DNA of 13,789 nucleotides, from the NCBI GenBank assembly GCA_030592105.1, contig JAUVKE010000031.1, positions 1 through 13,789 on the forward strand, in the 5' to 3' direction. The notes beneath the pieces are model-generated. The model worked only from the letters and a program-made list of their open reading frames with translations. It did no database searches and was not told the origin of the DNA. How positions within the stretch are numbered: position 1 is the first letter of the stretch; each line of letters begins with the position of its first letter. This DNA comes from Desulfobacteraceae bacterium (GTDB lineage Bacteria > Desulfobacterota > Desulfobacteria > Desulfobacterales > BuS5). Both the position numbers and the translations under genes were made by a program. Positions 1 through 6,628 of the stretch are shown in pieces.

Positions 1-21
1 ATAAGGTGTTTTAACCAAAAG

Positions 22-426
22 CTAACCGCTAATGGCTAATCCCACAGGTCGAAATATTGACAGATGAGTTTTATTTATAAAGGGTAGAATTTTTTCAGTA
101 AAGTCTCTTACAAGCGCATCTGGATGGGCTTCCATCAGGTCTGTTGTATAACGCAACAATTTATAGATTGAGAATTTTGCCTTGTCTTCCTGAAATTCAA
201 CCAGCCATAAAAGCAGTTGCTGATTTTCAAAAGAAAACAGAATCGGTATGTCTAATCGAAGGCTACGATCAGATAATTTGTGTTTTTTGGGTTCCTGGCG
301 AACAAATTCGACTTTACGCACTTGTCCCCAATTTCGCTCTGCCTGAGGAAAAATCCACTTCAATGTTTCCTTTGGAAAATCTAAAAACAGATTTTTGAAA
401 TTATGATCGTGTGATTGTTTTGTCAT
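22..426 (-). pseudogene. Truncated Rpn-family (PD-(D/E)XK) nuclease / transposase-like protein
   Basis: This 134-residue frame resembles the N-terminal third of the Rpn (recombination-promoting nuclease, YhgA/transposase_31-like) family, whose members are usually about 300 residues. The N-terminus has the family-style HDHNFKNLFLDFPKE, then RQEPKK. It is followed by the likely nuclease core with an Asp at about residue 59 (RLDIPILF) and an E-x-Q pair at residues 77-79 (WLVEFQED), then FSIYKLLRYTTDLMEAHPDALV. After residue 106 the expected continuation is missing and is replaced by an unrelated 28-residue tail before the stop, so the gene looks truncated by a deletion. No Shine-Dalgarno sequence is visible before the ATG; a TATAAA lies about 20 bases upstream. 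The family is known for DNA cleavage and RecA-independent recombination, but a protein this short probably lacks activity. The family call is from remembered similarity. Confidence 0.6.
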
Positions 427-526
427 AAATAATTATTTTATTTTATAGGGCACGTTACGGGACAGAGCCTTTGATTCTGTATCCTTAAATAAAACTTGGG
501 AACAAAGGGATAGTGGAGTGCAGGGG

Positions 527-1258
527 TTAATAATAACCGGTCTTTTTTTTGATTTTAGTTTTATTCAACACTGTGCCGAGTATGTTGGTACTTTTTAAGG
601 TGGTAAGAGCTTTTTCAATGTGATCCTGGGTGGTTTTGCCATATTCGGTAACAAGTATGATTCCATCAATATGCCGGGACAAAATCAGGGTATCAGCGGA
701 ATCAAGTAATGGAGGCGCATCAAATATTATGTAGCGGTTGGTGTAGCGATTTTTCATTTCGCTGATTAACTGTTTCATGGCAGGGGAACCTATGATGTCA
801 TCCGAATTTGAAAAATTACCGCGGCCGGGTAAAATGGTTAATTTGTTGATGCCGGGATTGATCAGGATATCCGGCAGGGGCTTGCCCTCCAGCAGGCCGT
901 CCGACAGGCCTGCTGCCGGTTCAAATCCAAAAAGCTTGTGCAGGGTGGGTCTGCGCAAGTCTGCATCCACAAGCAATACTGTATGCTCAACCTCCATGGC
1001 CAGGCTTATGGCCAGGTTTGCGGCGGTCAGTGATTTACCTTCATTCTCATTGGGGCTGGTAATTAATATTGTATTTAATCCATTCTCTTTTGTTTTGTGC
1101 AAAACCTGTGTTCTTAAAATTTTGTATTGCCGGGAAATGGATGATTCATCAAAAAATGCGGTGAGTCTGTTGCGGCGCAGCAGTTCCGGATCCAGTTCTA
1201 TAATTCTGCTTTGCTGGTAATCGATCTGCTTAGACAGGCTGCAGGTTTGATTTTGCAT
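527..1258 (-). CDS. CpsD/CapB-family tyrosine-protein kinase (BY-kinase) of exopolysaccharide export
   Basis: This is a 243-residue cytoplasmic P-loop ATPase of the bacterial tyrosine kinase type, which autophosphorylates and works with a Wzz-like membrane partner to control polysaccharide polymerisation and export. The Walker A loop is SPNENEGKS (residues 68-76), the Walker A' motif is VLLVDADLRRP (94-104) and Walker B is YIIFDAPP (about 176-183). The segment SRQYKILRTQV before the P-loop is typical of the family. The C-terminal tyrosine cluster is reduced to a terminal GYY. The start ATG has AGGA 13 bases upstream. The gene lies 26 bases downstream of the Wzz-like gene on the same strand, the split CapA/CapB arrangement rather than a fused Wzc. 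It is similar in style to XrtA-associated autokinases, but no exosortase is visible here. Confidence 0.88.
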   Translation of the reverse strand: MQNQTCSLSKQIDYQQSRIIELDPELLRRNRLTAFFDESSISRQYKILRTQVLHKTKENGLNTILITSPNENEGKSLTAANLAISLAMEVEHTVLLVDADLRRPTLHKLFGFEPAAGLSDGLLEGKPLPDILINPGINKLTILPGRGNFSNSDDIIGSPAMKQLISEMKNRYTNRYIIFDAPPLLDSADTLILSRHIDGIILVTEYGKTTQDHIEKALTTLKSTNILGTVLNKTKIKKKTGYY

Positions 1259-1284
1259 GGTATTTACAGATTCCTGTGATTGAG

Positions 1285-3030
1285 TTATGGTGAGAGCAAT
1301 CCCAGCCCCACAAGTTTTCTTAAAATTTTAAACCAGATCACTGGTATTGGCTTGTAGAAAAATTGAATTCCTGCAATACCTGAACCTGAGCATATCAGGA
1401 TTGTTAATGTAAAAGTAATCCTTTTGATGAGTTTACGTTTTTTATCCTCTTTGGTTTCAATATAAGCAATAACACCGAGAACCGGCCTGTTTGTTAAGTC
1501 ATAAAGCGCATTTTCTGAACGTATTGATTGGTCGGTTATCTCTTTTAGCGCGGCAAGACCCCCTCCGATACCGACGGCAAAAATAAACCCTATGAATATA
1601 ATGGCTACCCGGTTGGGTTTGGATGGTTTTTCCGGGAGTATGGCTGCGTCGATAATGGTAAATCTTTGCCCTTTCCTGCTTTTTTCCATTGCTTCAGCAC
1701 TTTTTGCAAGCATCTGTTTGTGCAGGGTTTCCTGATATCGCTGCCAGGCATTGTCGTAATTCCTGGTGAGGAGTTTATATTCCAGTTCAATTTGCGGCGC
1801 TAATTCAAGCCGCTGTTCATAATCTTTAAGTTTTATTTTCAAAGCGTATGCTTTTTTATGCAGGGCCTCAATCTCTATCTCAGAGGTTTTTATCTGGGTG
1901 CTCAGGGAAACATAAGCAGGATTGTCAGGGCTTTCTTCATCTGTTTCCTTTGTTATAATATTCTTTTTTTCTTTATTGATTTCGTTTTCCAGGGTCTCAA
2001 TGGCTTTTTTGATTTTTATTATATCGGGATGCCGATCGGAATATTTAGTTAACTCTTCTGCAAGTTCAGTTTTAAGCTCATCTAATTGTTCCTGTTTGAC
2101 AGGCAGGATACCCTTTTTAATCTTTTTTTCCTGCTCAAGGGCATCTATTTCCCGCTTTAATTTAATCACATCGGGATAGGTTTTGCCCAAAGAAGCGGTC
2201 ATCAGCAAATATGAGTTTTTATAATCTTCCAGCTTTTTTTTTGCGTTTGTAACAAGTATTTCAGGATCTAAGCCTGTTAATTGTGAATTTAAAAAAATTT
2301 TTCTCTCATTTATTGTTTTGATCTGCTCTTCTATGTTTTCAATGTCCCGTTCTATTTTTTCGACCATCTGGAAGTTGATCTGGTTCATTTCAGGCAGTGC
2401 TTTTAGATGTTTTCCCTTGAAAAGTGCTATTTTTTTTTCAAGTTTATTAATATTTTCATTCAGGACAGTTAATTCGGATGACATAAAATCGGTGGTTGTT
2501 TTTGCTTTTTCTTCCCTGTCCTTTAAATTTTGTTCCATGTAGAGTGACGCCAGGATATTTGCGACCTTGAGTACTTTTTGCGGGTTTTTCCCTTCATATG
2601 AAAGTTTAAATGCCGTGGTTACAATGGCTTCTCTTCCTGTCTGCTGGTTTACAACTTGGGTACTCATGGTTTTTCTTTTAATATCCCCCCTCATTTTTTC
2701 TATGACTTCTTCGCTGGTTTTTCTTTTCAGGAGGTCTTTATAAAGATTAAAACGTTCTATTATCTCAAGGAGTTTTTTTCTGCTCATTACCTGGTACGCG
2801 ATGATTTCCAGTGATTCTTCCACCACTGTCTGGACTGTTGACTGCACAAATTCAGAGGGGATCTGCTGCTGCTGGATCATAATTGTGGTGCTTGCGTTAT
2901 ATACAGAAGGGAGTAAAAAAGCTGTTAAAATACCGATGGAAAAAATGATAACAAAAGGTATGATAATAAAAAACTTACGCCGCTTGATTATGTCGGTTAT
3001 GTCACCGATATTTTTAATTTCGGATGTCAA
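1285..3030 (-). CDS. Wzz/GumC-type polysaccharide chain-length determinant (PCP-2 family)
   Basis: This is a 581-residue inner-membrane protein that would set chain length and gate export of an exopolysaccharide. A membrane segment lies at about residues 20-41, followed by a Wzz domain. A long periplasmic stretch (about 170-450) is rich in Lys, Glu and Leu heptads and predicted to be coiled coil. A PSKPNR proline motif then precedes a second membrane segment at about 475-495. A third hydrophobic stretch at about 538-559 is followed by a short tail, which is unusual because many relatives end soon after the second segment. No kinase domain is fused; the kinase is the next gene, 26 bases downstream. 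The start is TTG at 3030: it is the first usable codon after an in-frame stop, with AGG about 13 bases upstream, so the exact start is uncertain. Upstream lie an operator-like palindrome and two terminator-like hairpins, suggesting an independent promoter. Confidence 0.88.
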   Translation of the reverse strand: MTSEIKNIGDITDIIKRRKFFIIIPFVIIFSIGILTAFLLPSVYNASTTIMIQQQQIPSEFVQSTVQTVVEESLEIIAYQVMSRKKLLEIIERFNLYKDLLKRKTSEEVIEKMRGDIKRKTMSTQVVNQQTGREAIVTTAFKLSYEGKNPQKVLKVANILASLYMEQNLKDREEKAKTTTDFMSSELTVLNENINKLEKKIALFKGKHLKALPEMNQINFQMVEKIERDIENIEEQIKTINERKIFLNSQLTGLDPEILVTNAKKKLEDYKNSYLLMTASLGKTYPDVIKLKREIDALEQEKKIKKGILPVKQEQLDELKTELAEELTKYSDRHPDIIKIKKAIETLENEINKEKKNIITKETDEESPDNPAYVSLSTQIKTSEIEIEALHKKAYALKIKLKDYEQRLELAPQIELEYKLLTRNYDNAWQRYQETLHKQMLAKSAEAMEKSRKGQRFTIIDAAILPEKPSKPNRVAIIFIGFIFAVGIGGGLAALKEITDQSIRSENALYDLTNRPVLGVIAYIETKEDKKRKLIKRITFTLTILICSGSGIAGIQFFYKPIPVIWFKILRKLVGLGLLSP

Positions 3031-3068
3031 GGTCTGTTTTAACCTGTTTGGGCATAGCTCCGCCTGGT

Positions 3069-3132
3069 AAGTTACATGGCTATATCACCTAACTATGTGA
3101 AATAATTTCAACTTTTGCTCAAGATGTAACTT
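3069..3132. repeat. Inverted repeat AAGTTACAT / ATGTAACTT upstream of the Wzz-like gene
   Basis: Nine-base arms at 3069-3077 and 3124-3132 are perfect inverted copies (10 of 11 matching if extended outward by two). They are separated by 46 bases and lie just upstream of the Wzz-like start. They could be paired binding sites for a regulator or a long-range stem in the leader. A chance occurrence in AT-rich DNA cannot be excluded. Confidence 0.3.
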
Positions 3133-3178
3133 GCAAACTTCATTATGTTTTGCTGATATTTGCTTGATTTGAAAAGAA

Positions 3179-3196
3179 TGCAAAATAAATTTTGCA
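3179..3196. promoter_or_regulatory. Operator-like palindrome TGCAAAAT-n2-ATTTTGCA
   Basis: This is a perfect palindrome with eight-base arms and a two-base centre, about 150 bases upstream of the Wzz-like start and downstream (minus-strand sense) of the second terminator-like hairpin. Its symmetry and size fit a dimeric regulator site controlling the exopolysaccharide genes. No regulator gene is adjacent and no strong promoter could be assigned, so the function is inferred from symmetry only. Confidence 0.4.
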
Positions 3197-3212
3197 CATT
3201 TATTTTTTTGAC

Positions 3213-3268
3213 ACAAAAAAAGCCGTGCTGCCTGAAATATACTGAAATTTCGACAACCCGGCTTTTTA
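3213..3268 (-). terminator. Terminator-like hairpin between riboswitch region and the Wzz-like gene
   Basis: On the minus strand AAAAAGCCG (3267-3259) pairs with CGGCTTTTT (3224-3216). Four further base pairs follow after one mismatch, the loop contains a nested GAAAT/ATTTC pairing, and a T-run follows the stem. The stem is bracketed by A and T runs, so it could also work on the plus strand. It would isolate the Wzz-like gene from transcription coming from the riboswitch. Confidence 0.55.
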
Positions 3269-3367
3269 TAATAAAATTTTGGGTGTTCCTGCGTCACCTT
3301 ACGATGCTTTGGATTTCATCAATTTCAATACTATTTTACATTTTAATTAAACCCCGTTAGTTGCCAC

Positions 3368-3408
3368 AAAAAAAAATCCCTGAATCGAAAATTATCGATT
3401 CAGGGATT
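3368..3408 (-). terminator. Strong intrinsic terminator following the cobalamin riboswitch
   Basis: There are perfect 14-base arms: plus-strand AATCCCTGAATCGA at 3375-3388 and its complement at 3395-3408, with a six-base loop. In the minus-strand sense the hairpin runs directly into about nine T residues. It lies about 60 bases beyond the riboswitch B12 box, the usual position for a riboswitch expression platform. An upstream segment (3418-3429) imitates the 3' arm and could form a competing antiterminator. Confidence 0.9.
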
Positions 3409-3469
3409 ACCCTTTTTATCCTTGAAATCTTTTTTGTGCAGACCTTGTTCCACGAGATTTGCATTTGTT

Positions 3470-3625
3470 ACCCAGGCAGGTCTTCTGGCTCACGGATCAA
3501 GCTACTAATTGCGCCTTCCCGACAACTTGTCAGTGGCAGTATGCAATTTTCGTCCCCGATTACAGCGACGGGTTCGCCCCCGAATTTAACGGGGTTCCCT
3601 TTTAGGTTTTATAAACACCTGAATA
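3470..3625 (-). ncRNA. Cobalamin riboswitch (AdoCbl class), orphan
   Basis: Read on the minus strand, the conserved cobalamin-riboswitch blocks occur in order: GGGAAC (3599-3594), a GC-rich hairpin followed by CGCTGTAAT, GCCACTG (3537-3531), GGGAAGG (3520-3514) and the 3' B12 box GAGCCAGAAGACCTGCC (3491-3475). TTCAGGTG near 3616-3623 can close the P1 stem with ACCTG of the B12 box. A promoter-like sequence precedes it and a strong terminator follows it. There is no convincing gene between that terminator and the Wzz-like gene 340 bases away. The nearest cobalamin-dependent function is kamDE just upstream on the same strand. It may control a short RNA, a lost transporter gene, or read-through from the lysine operon. 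Confidence 0.92.
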
Positions 3626-3637
3626 TATATTCGGATA

Positions 3638-3664
3638 ACTATATAATAATAAAAAAAAAGTCAA
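3638..3664 (-). promoter_or_regulatory. Promoter-like sequence driving the riboswitch transcript
   Basis: On the minus strand TTGACT (3664-3659) is followed after 15 bases by TATAGT (3643-3638), or after 17 by TAGTTA. Transcription would begin a few bases before the riboswitch P1 stem. The -35 match is good; the optimal -10 has a short spacer. It lies beyond the kal stop, so the riboswitch could be transcribed separately from the lysine operon. Confidence 0.5.
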
Positions 3665-3734
3665 GTTTTTTTATTTGGGGGACACCTCAAATTTCTTGAA
3701 TTTTATATTGAGTGAAACCCATTTGTTTGAAATA

Positions 3735-4124
3735 TTAAGGGAGGATATTCCTCTGTTTCTCTTTTGGAGTTACGCAGGTTCCTGTTGCTCTGCATACAAG
3801 GATTGGCGGGTCAATAATTTTTGCCGCAGTTTCGCCGGCTTCAGGGGCCGGGGTAATCACTTTCCAGGCTTTAAACTCCATTTTTCTGGATGTTTTACCG
3901 ATTTTTACAATTTTACCCCTGGCTTCAATGTAGTCCCCTGCATAAACCGGCGCCAGAAATTCAATGGATTCATAGGCTCTAAACAGCCCTTCATCACCAT
4001 CTAACCGGATGAGGAGTTCAGTGGCCACATCGCCGAACAGGTTAAGCATTTTTGCCCCATCCACCAGATTGCCTGCATAGTGGGCATCATGCATGCTCAT
4101 CCGTAATCTGATTATTGTCTCCAT
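3735..4124 (-). CDS. kal: 3-aminobutyryl-CoA ammonia-lyase (hotdog fold)
   Basis: This 129-residue protein matches the small hotdog-fold Kal enzyme of lysine fermentation, which removes ammonia from L-3-aminobutyryl-CoA to give crotonyl-CoA. Characteristic stretches are [18 protein letters not shown] near the N-terminus, [11 protein letters not shown], and the core [16 protein letters not shown]. The length is typical. The ATG at 4124 is preferred over one 21 bases upstream because it has AGGA seven bases before it and leaves the protein starting [10 protein letters not shown]. It overlaps the end of kamE by 38 bases in another frame, implying tight translational linkage. It is the last gene of the operon; no strong terminator follows directly, so transcription may continue into the riboswitch terminator. 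Confidence 0.9.
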   Translation of the reverse strand: METIIRLRMSMHDAHYAGNLVDGAKMLNLFGDVATELLIRLDGDEGLFRAYESIEFLAPVYAGDYIEARGKIVKIGKTSRKMEFKAWKVITPAPEAGETAAKIIDPPILVCRATGTCVTPKEKQRNILP

Positions 4125-4866
4125 TTTGGTATCCTTTTTTTTCAAGTAGTCTGAAAATAAGATAGGATGCTACCACAGATGGGAGTGTGCCAGGTCCGAA
4201 TCCTGCGTCGTATCCAAGTTTAATGGCAAATTCATGGGTGATTTTAGGGCCCCCTGCCACCATTATAAATTTCTCCCTTAATTTTTTTTTTTTAAGGAGC
4301 ATAAGGAGTTCTGTGAAATTTTCAATGTGAGCCTCCCCCTGTGTGACAGTTTGTGAAACCAGAATAGCGTCTGCTTTTGCTTTAACAGCTGTTTTGATGA
4401 GAACTTCACTTGCTATTTGCGCCCCCATATTAATGGCGATTATTTCAGGGTAACGTTCCAGTCCGTAATTCTGGTTGTAACCTTTCATGTTCATGATGGC
4501 ATCAATTCCAACTGTGTGGGAATCGCTTCCAATGGTTGCCCCCACAACAACCATATGTCGGTTCAATTTTTTTTTAATTAGCTGGTTGATTTCATAAAAA
4601 TTCATTTCCGGTGTTGATACTTCCACATATTTTACAGTTGAATAATCCAGAGTCGGTTTGGCCTGGGCATAAACAATGAAATAGGTGAAATTATTCCCAA
4701 TTTTTTTTGCGTGAACCACGGATACATTTTCAAGGTTGAGTTGGGCCGCATAAATTTCCGCAGCTTTCTTCGCCTTTGGGGAATTTTCCACGGGGAGGGT
4801 AAAGGAAAGCTGGATAATGCCGTCGTTCAATCTGTCTCCGTAAGGTTTGATCAGGTTTTTTTTCAT
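4087..4866 (-). CDS. kamE: Lysine 5,6-aminomutase beta subunit (cobalamin-binding)
   Basis: This 259-residue subunit of the AdoCbl- and PLP-dependent mutase moves the terminal amino group of beta-lysine to give 3,5-diaminohexanoate. The base-off/His-on cobalamin motif DxHxxG is present as DSHTVG (residues 115-120, cobalt ligand H117). Lys128 lies 11 residues after it, the same offset as the PLP-binding lysine of the Clostridium sticklandii enzyme (H133/K144). GGP near residue 205 and a C-terminal Rossmann-like fold fit the family, and the length is close to the usual 260. The ATG has GGGGGA six bases upstream. An A12 tract encodes four lysines at about residues 191-194 (4282-4293). The gene is separated from kamD by a 156-base gap holding a palindromic repeat and overlaps kal at its 3' end. 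Confidence 0.95.
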   Translation of the reverse strand: MKKNLIKPYGDRLNDGIIQLSFTLPVENSPKAKKAAEIYAAQLNLENVSVVHAKKIGNNFTYFIVYAQAKPTLDYSTVKYVEVSTPEMNFYEINQLIKKKLNRHMVVVGATIGSDSHTVGIDAIMNMKGYNQNYGLERYPEIIAINMGAQIASEVLIKTAVKAKADAILVSQTVTQGEAHIENFTELLMLLKKKKLREKFIMVAGGPKITHEFAIKLGYDAGFGPGTLPSVVASYLIFRLLEKKGYQNGDNNQITDEHA

Positions 4867-4910
4867 AATTTTCCCCCTTTATTAAGGAACGAAAATTTTA
4901 TAAGTTGAAC

Positions 4911-5019
4911 GAAATAGCTTGTCTTTTGGCCCATCTACTTCGTTGCATCAAAGGCCGAATGTATATAGTATGCAACCTTTAATTCGCCTTGTATATGGGC
5001 CAAAATCCTGCGCTATTTC
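4911..5019. repeat. Palindromic REP/MITE-like element between kamD and kamE
   Basis: Nested inverted repeats span about 109 bases. The outer arms are GAAATAGC (4911-4918) with GCTATTTC (5012-5019), and the next arms are TTTTGGCCCAT (4924-4934) with ATGGGCCAAAA (4995-5005). Inside, GTTGCAT (4942-4948) mirrors ATGCAAC (4970-4976), and AAGGCCGAAT (4951-4960) nearly mirrors ATTCGCCTT (4982-4990), so alternative inner folds are possible. It starts within a few bases of the kamD stop. As RNA it would form a large cruciform-like hairpin that could protect the upstream mRNA or cause partial termination. It looks like a small mobile palindromic unit; only one copy is in this window. Confidence 0.75.
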
Positions 5020-5022
5020 TGC

Positions 5023-6594
5023 TCAATTTATTTCATCTCCGTTCCTAACATCTTTTTTCAGTTGCTCCATGAGGGGGTTGGAATATTTTCTCCCCTTTTT
5101 AAAAACCCCCTCAAGCCCCTTGCCGCCGTCCGGTTTTCTTTTGATATCGGCGAATTTACCCTTTGCAATTGCTTTCATAAGGCCAATATCCTGAATCTCA
5201 TTTATGAAAGATTCTGATTCTTCCAGGACTTTTTTAGCCCGGGTTGCAATAAATCCATGGGGCTTAAATTCGATTTCATTGCCGATCTCTTTTGCTGTCT
5301 GGAAAACGTAGTTAATATTTGAAATTGAGTTGTATCTGTCCTGCATAAGCGGCGTATGGCTCGCCTCCGTTAAAATTCCTGCCAGATGAATACCTTGACC
5401 GGTGAGAACCGATGCCATGTTAAACATGGTATCAAGGGCATGGGAATAAAAAATATCGGTGGATTTGTGTTTGGTGGGAGGCATATATTTTACCGGAGAG
5501 TTTGGAAACAACTGTCTGGTCAGCTGGGCATGGGCTATTTCGTATAAAAATCCGTTTTTAATTTCAGGATTCACTTCAAATGCATGGCCAAGTCCTAAAA
5601 GATCTTCTGTGAGTCCTGCCTGTTTGGCCATGGCCTCATTAATAAGCTGGGATGTTGTAACTGTATAGGCGTTATCAATGGCATCTGATGTGGTCAGGTA
5701 ATTATCTTCCCCGGTATTTATCATAATTTTGGCCCGGCCGCAGATTAACCGGCTGAAATATTGATCTATAAAGGTACGTTTCATATTTATGTCCCTGAAC
5801 AGGATCCCGTACATGGAGTCATTTAAAAGAATATCGAGATCTTCAAATGCCGCACAGGCTGCTATTTCCGACATGCATAATCCTGATGCGTAATTGACCA
5901 GGCGGATGAAACGGCCTTCTTTTTCTGAAAGTTCATCCAAAGCTTTTCGCATAATTTTAAAATTGGCCTGGGTGGCAAAGGTTCCTCCAAAACCTTTTGT
6001 TGTGGAGCCGTGGGGAATATAATCGAGGAGGGACTGGGCTGTGCTTCTTATTACTGCGATGATATCGGCCCCTGAGATGGCTGCGGCCTCTGCCTGTGTC
6101 CGATCCTCATAAATATTGCCGGTGGCTACAATCAAGTATCGCCAGGGCTGTTCAGGCAAGGAATATTTTTTTATTTTTTCTTCTTTTCTTTTACGGCTGG
6201 AATCGATTATATGCAGGGCATATTGAATCAGTTCTTCTTCTTTTTTAAGTATCTGTTCGCTGGGAACAGATTTTAGTTTTTTTAAATCAATCTCTTTTTG
6301 TTCAATGGCTTCAGCTGTTTTTTGTGCTGATTTTTCTGTTTGAATCATGGCTGCTGCAAAGAGTCCGGATATGCCGTTATGAATCCCCACACTCTCTTTA
6401 ACCCGTTGGATAACAGAGTTGGGCATGGGGGTTCCCTCTTTATTTACGCCGTCTACGCCATACAGTCTCAGGAGAGTCCGTTCCACAGATACGGAAGAAT
6501 AGTCCGAAAAGTATGCATCGATTTTTTTCGCAATATTTTCAGCGACCTTTTTGATCCGTTTTACCTGTTTTAAATCAATGGGAAGTTGTGCCAT
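5023..6594 (-). CDS. kamD: Lysine 5,6-aminomutase alpha subunit
   Basis: This is a 523-residue catalytic subunit, close to the 516 residues typical of KamD. It forms the TIM barrel that holds substrate and caps the adenosylcobalamin carried by KamE. Family-like stretches include AQLPIDLKQVKRIK at the N-terminus, RYLIVATGNIYEDRTQAEAA, IRSTAQSLLDYIPHGSTTKG, NYASGLCMSEIAA, and MPPTKHKSTDIFYSHALDTM towards the C-terminus. Together with the separate KamE next door this excludes ornithine 4,5-aminomutase, whose large subunit carries its own cobalamin domain. The ATG has a very strong Shine-Dalgarno sequence, AGGAGGTGATAAG, nine bases upstream counting from AGGAGG. It begins 34 bases after kamA. Confidence 0.95.
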   Translation of the reverse strand: MAQLPIDLKQVKRIKKVAENIAKKIDAYFSDYSSVSVERTLLRLYGVDGVNKEGTPMPNSVIQRVKESVGIHNGISGLFAAAMIQTEKSAQKTAEAIEQKEIDLKKLKSVPSEQILKKEEELIQYALHIIDSSRKRKEEKIKKYSLPEQPWRYLIVATGNIYEDRTQAEAAAISGADIIAVIRSTAQSLLDYIPHGSTTKGFGGTFATQANFKIMRKALDELSEKEGRFIRLVNYASGLCMSEIAACAAFEDLDILLNDSMYGILFRDINMKRTFIDQYFSRLICGRAKIMINTGEDNYLTTSDAIDNAYTVTTSQLINEAMAKQAGLTEDLLGLGHAFEVNPEIKNGFLYEIAHAQLTRQLFPNSPVKYMPPTKHKSTDIFYSHALDTMFNMASVLTGQGIHLAGILTEASHTPLMQDRYNSISNINYVFQTAKEIGNEIEFKPHGFIATRAKKVLEESESFINEIQDIGLMKAIAKGKFADIKRKPDGGKGLEGVFKKGRKYSNPLMEQLKKDVRNGDEIN

Positions 6595-6628
6595 AACTTA
6601 TCACCTCCTGTAAGCGCGATTAATATCA

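Noticed and set aside
3085..3297. A 70-codon minus-strand frame between the riboswitch terminator and the Wzz-like gene, a candidate riboswitch target
   Set aside because: It begins at a non-ATG codon with no spaced Shine-Dalgarno sequence, has low-complexity composition unlike any family I know, and contains the second terminator-like hairpin inside it.
1285..3625. Direct B12 control of the Wzz-like gene by the cobalamin riboswitch
   Set aside because: Two terminator-like hairpins and about 340 bases lie between them, and no functional link between B12 and chain-length control is known; kept only as an alternative.
3665..3734. A hairpin with ATTTG/CAAAT arms after kal as the lysine-operon terminator
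   Set aside because: On the minus strand the stem contains an A-C mismatch and is followed by an A-run rather than a T-run.
4919..5194. A 91-codon plus-strand frame across the kamD 3' end
   Set aside because: It runs antisense to kamD and through the palindromic repeat, with no supporting start signal; it is a shadow of the real gene.
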